Assembly (NCBI GenBank): GCA_022813625.1
Contig: JAKLMB010000026.1
Location: forward strand, 1-64,000
DNA from: Aaosphaeria pasadenensis
Lineage: Eukaryota; Ascomycota; Dothideomycetes; Pleosporales
DNA: 64,000 nt
Reading direction: 5' to 3'
Shown here: in pieces, positions 56,804 through 64,000 of the stretch
Layout: each line of letters opens with the position of its first letter
Numbering within the stretch: position 1 is the stretch's first letter
Program-made: the position numbers and the translations under genes
Notes under the pieces: model-generated
The model's input: the letters and a program-made list of their open reading frames with translations, nothing else
Databases searched by the model: none
Told to the model about the DNA's origin: nothing

Positions 56804-58646
56804 CTATTTACGTGCAGGCGTGACCTTGACGTTTAATTCTGGCTTCACCCATGTGTTGTAAGCCACCATGTTCTTCATCTGCCCTTCCGCCTCCCAGTCT
56901 GGTGCGCCATCCGTCGTAGTAATGTCATAAATCCAAAAGAGACGCGCGAACACGATCCTCAACTCCATATATGCCAAGCTACATTCTGAATCAGCACCTG
57001 TCCATCGAACTCTAATGTCCACCGTGAGACTTACTTCTTCCCGATACATCCTCGAGGCCCCAGCGAAAAGGGTCGACTCGCAAGCTTTGCATCAGATGCA
57101 TACACCGGGTCAATCCAACGCTCAGGAATGAAGTCATCTGGATCCTTGAAGTTGGCCGGATTATGCTGGGCGCACCACGAACTGACTGACACCGTAGTCT
57201 GTAGAGGTCAGTTCTCAGCGAAGAATAATAGAGCACAAGATATGGCTTACTCCACCCTCGAGAAATTGGCCGTCGATAGTGTCGCCGCCGGGAGGTACAG
57301 ATCGCAAGAAACCGACTGGTGCCGGGGGTAACATGCGCAATGTTTCCTCGATGCAGGCATTCAGATACTCAAGCGCAGTGGCTCTTTCTACTGTGATTTC
57401 AGACTCCGAAGCGAACGCTTCCCGTATCTCCTTCTTCAACTTGTCGAATTTTGACGGATGTCGAATCAAAAAGTTCGTCATGGCTGATAATGTCATCGCA
57501 GTAGTTTCGCTGCCAGCCACAATGAAAAGTGCTCCGTTGACGATGATTTCATCCTGCGAGAGATCGATGCGTTTCGATTGGCGGAGGATGTAGTGTATGA
57601 AGTCTTTTCTGTCACTCTTCGAGTCCGCAAGACGCTTCAGAACCTTTTCTCTGCTATAGGCAAGATGGTCCTTTCGCTGCTTTCTCATCTCGTTGGGGAT
57701 CCATCGCATGAGATAGTTCTGCAGAGGGCTTCCGGCCGTGGAAAACCGTCTTGTTGCTGCCTCGATAGCCCCGGCCTGCACCGCTTTGAAGATGAGAGTA
57801 ATCCAGAAATGAAAGTCGCCACGGTCTAGGCAGCCAAATGATTCCCCAAATGACAGATCTCCAATGACATCGAATGTCATGAAGTTATACCAATCGACGA
57901 TATTAAATGACTGCCGATTCTCGCAGAATCCCTTGATATTACTGAGAAGCTTTGTTACGTACGATTGGACGATTTCTTCTTGTCCCCACAGTGCCTGTTG
58001 CGAAAATCCGTGAGACAACGCTCTTCGTTGACGAGCATGGGTGTCATTATCTGCCATAGAGATAGTAGAGACCCCGGGGACAGCTGGGATGCTTATTAGA
58101 TTTAGTAAGATACTCAGACGTTCGTTGACTTACGATCAACCGAACCTACGTGGATGGGATCCTTGGCCATATTTGGACGGCCGACGCGATGACCGTAAAT
58201 GTCGTCCCACGCCTGTACCGTATTGAATGAAAGCTCGTTAGGACTGAGTCGTACAATAGAGCCTTCAGGTTGTTAAAGTCTGACATCAAAGGAAAATTAA
58301 GATGTACCTGCCGTAACGGTCATGCAGTGTTTTAGTATGCATCGGGAGGCGCCCTGTTAGCATTGCGTAGATGGTAGGAATCTTGTATAATACAATCAGC
58401 TACTTTATGCATTTTTTAGCATGGTAGTAAGCTTGTTACTCACCTGTGAAACTCGGTTTAGGAACGGCGCAGGATATTTTGCCAAAGGATGGAACCATAA
58501 TCGGTACACCACGACAACCGTGAGATAGAGAAGACTCTGGAGCACTCTTTAGCCACTATACTATCCTGATCAGCCCATTTTTGTCTTACCAGTATTGCAC
58601 TTCCTCTCAGTAACCATATCAGACGTCTGTCTTGCTGGTCTTCCAT
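56804..58646 (-). CDS. Cytochrome P450 monooxygenase
   Basis: Seven exons (58646-58590, 58536-58444, 58381-58312, 58262-58134, 58083-57251, 57198-57035, 56978-56804) give 506 aa. A hydrophobic N-terminal anchor (LLYLTVVVVYRLWFHP) suits the ER membrane. P450 hallmarks: the I-helix oxygen-binding AGSETTA, E-x-x-R as EETLR, the FIPERW block and the heme loop FSLGPRGCIGK with Cys445 as heme ligand, followed by NLAYMELRIV. Keeping frame between exon 3 (LHDRYG) and exon 4 (SIVRLSPNELSF) needs a GC donor at 58311; the GT four bases on gives a frameshift. It resembles secondary-metabolism or detoxification P450s. The substrate is unknown; the adjacent regulator and cyclase may act with it. Confidence 0.9.
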
Positions 58647-59787
58647 GTTCAATGTTTGACAGGCCTAGCCCGGGTCACTCAGTTGAACGAGGGTTGTCTT
58701 TTGGTTCGAAATGGCAAAATCGATACAAAGCGCTATCCGGGTCCAAAAAAGCTGGAGACATTGGATCTTGAAATGGGCTTTTATTCCTCAAATGGGCACA
58801 GCAGTAACCAATGAGGACAGACGGTAGGATCATTGGAAAGCAAGACGCCTCAAGCCGAGACTCCGAGCTTCCCCTGATTGCGGAGTAGACATAGTTGGTG
58901 AGGGATTGGCTGGAGTAGTAAGAAAATCAATATCGAATGCATGCAATTGGCTTGAGTACGCATCATTGGGGCTTGGTGTTGACTGAATCGACGTGGAGAT
59001 ATGCGGGACAAAGCCAGCGTTCAGGTTAAACGTTTCCGTTAGCTTAGTGACAACGGAACCTCCTCAGCTGGACCAATAAAGATAACGCGTCTAAGCCTGT
59101 ATGTTCGTGGATTGTACCTTACGCATACAGATGAGCTTTATGTACTTTCTATGGCTAGATAATCAAGATTGTATTGGAGCCGATTGACAGCTAAATGCCT
59201 GCTAATGTACATACACTTGTTGAAACAGGATACTAACAAACAGGGGAGCCCACAATGCCTACCTTCTGTACCACCATCTGCTATCTGTTCTGGTTCATAG
59301 ATAAAAATTCCATTCATCATGCTTCAGAGGATTGTGAATTCATCATAGTGGTTGTTTGATGATACTGGCCTGCTGTTTGACCGCTCAAGAGCCGATGCAA
59401 TCGCCAATGAGAAGCGTGCTATATCTCATCTTTTTCACGACTAGTCTAACCTACGGACCTCGGATCACACCTGATCTCAATGCATGGCTAACTACATGAT
59501 TCCTGCTCGATGGATCGATGCCATTACATCGATTCATCCAACAGGAATCGTGCAGTTGGACATGCATCGAGATGTGTATCAGGTGTGTTCCAAGGGTATG
59601 CTATCAGATAAGTTAACGTAATATACAAGATGGTTCGCAATTGATCGTTATGTAATGCTCTGGCGACCACTTTGATAAGAGGGGCAGGCGGTCTTTTCGG
59701 AAAACAATGGAAGCGTTGGTGTTGCTTCAGTGTATGAATGATCCGCTCTTGAGCATCAAACCTCATTGTATCCAAGCAGACGCTCAA
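58647..59787. other. Intergenic region, nothing recognised
   Basis: About 1.1 kb between the P450 start and the COQ4 stop. It includes the P450 promoter. Short open frames have no recognisable domain. Confidence 0.55.
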
Positions 59788-60733
59788 TTAGTTTGATGTT
59801 GATCCAGGCGTTGCTGTCACAGTGGGTTCCCCTACCACCTTTTCCCTTTTCCTTTTTGCTCTTTCCGCCTTTCTGATGGCCCTCATATCTGGAGGCCTCT
59901 CAATTCCTAACCTTGCTCTAAGGTCGTCGATGTCTGTTTCAAGCTCTTCTTCCCAGTAGATATTGATGACGTCGTCACTCCTGGCGCCGTTTCTGAATGC
60001 CCACGGACCATAAATATCAATGAAACGTCTCCACTCGGCTTTCTTGAGAGTGAGAGCGCTGAATACGGCAAGGCCAGTCATGGGCAAACCCGTATTCGCA
60101 TATTCAAATGCTTTGACAGCGACCTCTCCTTCCCTGAAAACAGGCAAGCCAGCCAGTGCATGGTAAAAGTCATGGCACTCGCGATAGCGTTGCATGACGT
60201 ATGCGCACTCCTCATTATCGATGTAGCGAACGGCGGAGCGAGTGTCCGGCGACACTCCTTCGCGGTCCAGCCACTCAGCGTACGCGTATCCGAGTGTGTT
60301 CCTGGGAAGGGTGCGTAGGTAGGGTATGTTGAGAGACTTGGATGTCAGGCGAGGTCGGTCGCGGAGTATACGTCGTCCGGTAGGACTAAGTAGCATGCGG
60401 TCTCGGAGGGCATAGATGAAGTAGGGTTGCGCGGTCGCCTCACCAAAGGCAGCTATTAGGTCTACAATTGACAAAGATCAGACATCGTGAAGAAGATCAG
60501 CATTCGGCCAACCCACCTGCTCGTCGAGGGTCTAGAAAACTGAGTAGTCCCGAGCCTGTGGCTAGGCCCAACCTTTCGAGCTTCGTCAAAGGAATGTGGC
60601 CTTCATAGTTTGGAGGCGGGCGTTGAAGAACGGAGAAACTCCTGTAGCTAACAGGAAGCACTACAGACGCTGTTACAGTTCCTCTGAGTATTCGCGTCGC
60701 CTTGAAAGCGCACTGCGGAATAGAAACAGCCAT
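59788..60733 (-). CDS. COQ4: Ubiquinone biosynthesis protein COQ4
   Basis: Two exons, 60733-60517 and 60461-59788 (55-bp intron), give 296 aa. The first 35 residues are basic, with Arg, Ser and no acidic residue until later, a mitochondrial targeting presequence. The mature part starts YEGHIPLTKLERLGLA, typical of COQ4 (PF05019). The metal motif CHDFYH (His169, Asp170, His173) is in the conserved RECHDFYHALAGLP segment. COQ4 is on the matrix face of the inner membrane; it was long viewed as the scaffold of the coenzyme Q synthome, and recent work assigns it oxidative decarboxylation of the ring C1. The C-terminus has a Lys/Arg-rich tail longer than in yeast. It is divergent from the SET-domain gene. 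Confidence 0.95.
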
Positions 60734-61183
60734 TGGCCCGATTTCTAAAGTGACGAGAAACGGGCATGGTAGGATTGAAGCTGAGGAGTTGGGGAAGGAA
60801 GGCTGAAGGACATCAGATGATGCAAATCAACGCTAGATACTTATCGATAATGCGCCACATTCTTTGACCCGTTTATAGTTTAGCGAAAATATGCAAATGT
60901 GGCGCGTTCAGCCTGGATTTCTTGCTTTCATTTGTCGCTTATTACTTTGGTCATGGTCAAGCATCGTTGAAGACACTTCAAAGACTAAGAGGCACGTCGA
61001 TCAATTCGGCGGCTTGGCTGTATACCAGCACGTTGTACGCTGAGGAATTTTTTTTGGTCATCTCCTTCCCGCTCTGGTCCGTGGTTTATCAAACCCATTT
61101 ACTGAGAGAATATTCCGAAGCTTCAGGCTTGATGAAATCAACCACACCTCAAATCCCTGACTCCACATTCCTGACTTAATATA
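60734..61183. promoter_or_regulatory. Divergent promoter COQ4 / SET-domain gene
   Basis: 450 bp between two ATGs facing away from each other; the control regions of both must lie here. No particular motif stands out. Confidence 0.55.
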
Positions 61184-62617
61184 ATGGCAGCACTTAACCC
61201 GGGTGATGAGCATGATCGTTTCGTTGCATGGGCATCCGATCACGGCGTTGAAGTTGATGGCATTGCCCCAGCAAAGTTCGTCGGACGAGGTATGGGTATC
61301 GTGGCTGCCCGAGACATAAAGGTCAGTGAATAGCTTCTCATTTACTGGCACGGATGACCAGTACTTGATCTAGTGGTGGCTATCAATGTATTACCTCGCC
61401 ACAAAAGCTGAATTATCAAGGCAGGAGAACGTATCATATTCGTGGACAAGTCTTCCTTGATCACCGTAACGGCGCCGACGGTACGAGCCTGCAAGCTGCC
61501 GCAGAATGTCACTGTCCATGGAAAGCTAGCAGCCTTTCTGGCAATGCAATATCATAACGTTGATTCCGATCACCGCTTATGGCAAGGCGTTTGGCCAAAG
61601 GAAGAAGAGTTTCGCAGCATCTTGCCGTACTACTGGCCAAAGAGCCTCCAAGAATACATCCCACACGCTGGAAAAGGTATCTACCCTCTCTACAATCCAC
61701 ATATTCCCTTTGCTCAGTGCTAACTAAGATATATAGTTCTTTTGACAAAACAACAACAAAAGCTGGACAAAGACTGGCAGACCCTACGAGCCCAGCTCCA
61801 GCCATCAGTAGATCGAGACCTCTTCGCATACACTTGGCTAATTGTGAACACTCGTACCTTCTACTGGGAATACCCAGACTTGCCCAACTCCCACCCTCGA
61901 TTACCTAAGAAACGATTCCAGCTCACCGCAGACGATTGCTATGCCATGTGCCCCTTCATGGACTACTTCAATCACTCAGACGTCGGCTGTGACCCACAAC
62001 ACGGCCCTTCGGGCTACTCTGTGATTGCGGATCGTAACTATGAGGCTGGCGAGGAGGTCTACTTTTCATACGGTTCCCACACCAACGACTTTTTGCTGGT
62101 CGAATACGGTTTCACCCTTCCGACCAACAAATGCGACTCTCTTCCTCTGGATCATTTGATTATTCCCAAACTATCTGCATCGCAAGTGGAAGCGCTGAAG
62201 GAGGATGGATTCTATGGAAACTATACACTGACAAAAGAGGCACCGCACATATGCCACCGTGCCCAAGCGGTACTGAGGCTTATGAATCTGCCAACGAGGA
62301 GGTATACCATGTTTGTGTCTGGAAATGATGATGGTGCCGCAGATCAGCATGTCATAGATGTGGCATTGGTTGCTCTGTTGACGGATTTTTCGAGAGAGAT
62401 AGTCGAGACGTTGGAAGCCGTGGACAGTGTGGCAGGCGGAGTCGTGGAAGAGCAGCAAAGCCGGACCACACGGAGTTCAAAGCGCAAGTCACAGGTGTCA
62501 GAGAATATGGCAACCTCAAATGCCCAAGCTGTAATGGAACAGAAGGCGACGCTATTGGAGCGATGGAAACAAATACGGGAGATTGTGAATGCTGCGCTAC
62601 GGTCACTGGACGAATAG
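61184..62617 (+). CDS. SET-domain lysine methyltransferase (RLSMT-like)
   Basis: Three exons (61184-61321, 61421-61676, 61737-62617) give 424 aa; introns of 99 and 60 bp. The SET domain is split by an inserted helical region, as in the Rubisco-LSMT/SETD6 class: an early GRGMGIVAARDIKAGERI strand, then the catalytic parts CPFMDYFNHSD, with the S-adenosylmethionine-binding N-H, and AGEEVYFSYGSHTNDFLLVEYGF, with the pseudoknot Tyr. The C-terminal part is helical and resembles the Rubisco-LSMT substrate-binding domain, with a Ser/Lys-rich insertion (SSKRKSQ). Fungal relatives methylate lysines on ribosomal or translation proteins; the target here is not known. Confidence 0.9.
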
Positions 62618-63346
62618 CGAGCATGATTTCATAGTACCGATAGAATGGAAGTGACATCACATGTCCCGGTCGTAGATCTGCGATACTGCCATCCTAACTA
62701 CACTATCATACAACGATTAGTACGATTGGCGTAATGCCTGGCAGTTATACGAATAGACGACCGCATGACAACCATCCAGGAAGCAGGCGAAAGAGTGCTC
62801 TTGGCGTGGTGCAGTTTGACTGCCTTCGCACGAAATGATACTAGCGGTTGATAACCTTAGATACATACGAGGAATTGAGTGATAACGCAATTGATACAAA
62901 TCTTGCGTGCTCATTAGGTTACCCGTTAGGTTTCCCCACAGGGAAAGAGGAGAGGCTCCACAAACGATGTCCGCAGCGTTCAGAGGGCGGATACTCCACA
63001 TGTCATCACCAAATGGATCTAGACGAATGTAGTATATTCATGCCGGCAATAATGGATTTGTAGCCATACACCCTTGTTCTTATACGGGCAGGCGCCATGT
63101 CTAGCAATGATGTACAAACCTTATTGAGACGTCAAATCATGATCGCTCACCCATAGGGAAATGTCATGTTAACCCTGGCTGACGCTTCCGTGCCTAGGGT
63201 GTTCTTTGGGCGCAATCTAACTCTAATCCATTGTCATGATGATCTATGGGAGAATGAAGAAATCCCTAATCCACTCGTAGCCCTCGATGCTAATGTATAC
63301 AAGTCTCGAACGTCCTCATCAAACCCCTGGCCGAGCCGCCGTTCAC
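62618..63346. other. Convergent intergenic spacer
   Basis: About 730 bp between the 3' ends of the SET gene and the ATP-sulfurylase gene. Nothing recognised. Confidence 0.55.
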
Positions 63347-63987
63347 TCACAACTGTGTCAGAAGACCCTGGGCCTCAAGCAAGAGCACGATCTGGTGCAC
63401 AGCTGTTCGCACATTTGTTTTGCTAAGATCAACGGAAAGATGTGCGTTGTTGGGTGCCTCGTACGGGTCATCAACACCAGTGAAGCCCTTGATCTCTCCG
63501 TTCCTTGCCTTTGCGTAGATACCTCTCTTGTCCGTCTTCTCGGCAAACTCCAGAGGCGTGGCGACGTGGACGAGGAAGAAACTGCCATTCTTTTCAACGG
63601 TTTCCTTGGCGTGCTGACGGGCCTCCTCAAAAGGTGCGATTGGTGCAGCGATCACGGCGGCACCAGACTTGGTGAGCTCGGAGGCAACGAAAGCAATGCG
63701 TGCAATGTTCCGGTCACGGTCTTCACGGGAGAAACCGAGCTCAGCAGAGAGTTCGTGGCGGATGGTTTCGCCAAGGAGGAGCGAGACGGAACGGCCACCC
63801 TGCTGGTTGAGAGTGACGTTGAGAGCACGCGCAATAGCGTCCTTGCCGGAGTTTTGGTAGCCAGTCAAGAAAACCGTGAAACCCTGTTTGTTTCGTGGCG
63901 GATGGGATTCTCGGAGGACGCGGACGACCTCGGGGTAGGAGAACCACTCTGGAATTTCCTGTCCTGTTCGAAGACGCTTGCGCAATT
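63347..63987 (-). CDS. ATP sulfurylase, C-terminal part (runs off the window)
   Basis: The last exon of sulfate adenylyltransferase, about 213 residues of an expected 573 or so. It begins ELRKRLRTGQEIPEWFSYPEV and goes on into the APS-kinase-like domain, with the P-loop GYQNSGKD, the DRDRNI and FVASELTKSGAAVI segments, KGFTGVDDPYE and the terminal LLEAQGLLTQL. In filamentous fungi this domain binds PAPS and makes the enzyme allosteric rather than acting as a kinase. The enzyme forms adenylyl sulfate from ATP and sulfate, the first step of sulfate assimilation. The sequence before 63987 reads TTTTTCTTAG, a likely splice acceptor, so upstream exons lie outside the window. Confidence 0.95.
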
Positions 63988-64000
63988 CTAAGAAAAATCG

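Noticed and set aside
63287..63991. Long plus-strand frame of 234 aa
   Set aside because: Antisense to the strongly conserved ATP-sulfurylase exon.
1..64000. tRNA, rRNA, CRISPR or telomere repeats
   Set aside because: I looked for T-loop words such as GGTTCGAATCC, rRNA-like stretches, regularly spaced repeats and TTAGGG arrays and found none. Intron-containing tRNAs could still be missed by eye.

Overview
This window looks like chromosomal DNA of a filamentous ascomycete (Pezizomycotina, most likely Eurotiomycetes). Genes carry short introns (about 46-164 bp) with GTRNGY donors and CTNAY-like branch sites. The gene families are fungal: Zn2Cys6 regulators, a siderophore-type MFS, a GH11 xylanase, a cutinase-family esterase, and an ATP sulfurylase with a C-terminal APS-kinase-like domain. 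The left edge is an AT-rich tract with the signature of repeat-induced point mutation (RIP). The species cannot be named from sequence alone. Exon-intron models were built by hand from splice signals, reading phase and family motifs. In every spliced model the exon lengths sum to a multiple of three, except the GTPase, which contains a break.

Layout: 1-2.7 kb is a RIP-destroyed relict followed by an SDR oxidoreductase. From 6.4 to 12.5 kb lie an amino-acid permease, a DAO-type FAD oxidoreductase and a BAH-like protein. From 14.1 to 15.6 kb is a low-complexity gene with a tandem-repeat tail. From 17.9 to 21.5 kb are a secreted cutinase-like esterase and a siderophore-iron transporter. From 23.0 to 33.7 kb are two Zn2Cys6 regulators flanking a sugar-porter MFS gene and a divergent cytosolic GH2 beta-glucuronidase. 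From 34.0 to 42.0 kb are an arrestin-like protein, a dynamin-type nuclear GTPase (frame-disrupted as read) and a DUF7703-like membrane protein. From 42 to 46.6 kb is a gene desert with palindromic repeats and a decayed aldo-keto reductase. From 46.6 to 51.8 kb are a histidine acid phosphatase, a PAQR receptor and the xylanase. From 52.4 to 58.6 kb, all on the minus strand, are a cyclase-family hydrolase, a Zn2Cys6 regulator and a P450. From 59.8 to 64 kb are COQ4, a SET-domain methyltransferase and the 3' end of ATP sulfurylase.

The most interesting unit is at 23.0-33.7 kb. The beta-glucuronidase closely resembles the bacterial GusA enzyme, lacks a signal peptide, and shares an approximately 0.8-kb divergent promoter with a sugar transporter. 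Two zinc-cluster regulators enclose the pair. This resembles, in fungal form, the bacterial regulator/permease/glucuronidase module and suggests a self-contained glucuronide uptake and hydrolysis cluster. A second candidate unit is the co-oriented cyclase, regulator and P450 set at 52.4-58.6 kb.

Other notable points: two introns appear to use GC-AG splice sites, and one intron is a multiple of three without a stop. TACGGAGTA/TACTCCGTA motifs are concentrated in the gene-poor regions. Roughly 1.9 kb at the left edge contains no CpA, TpG or CpG that I could find.
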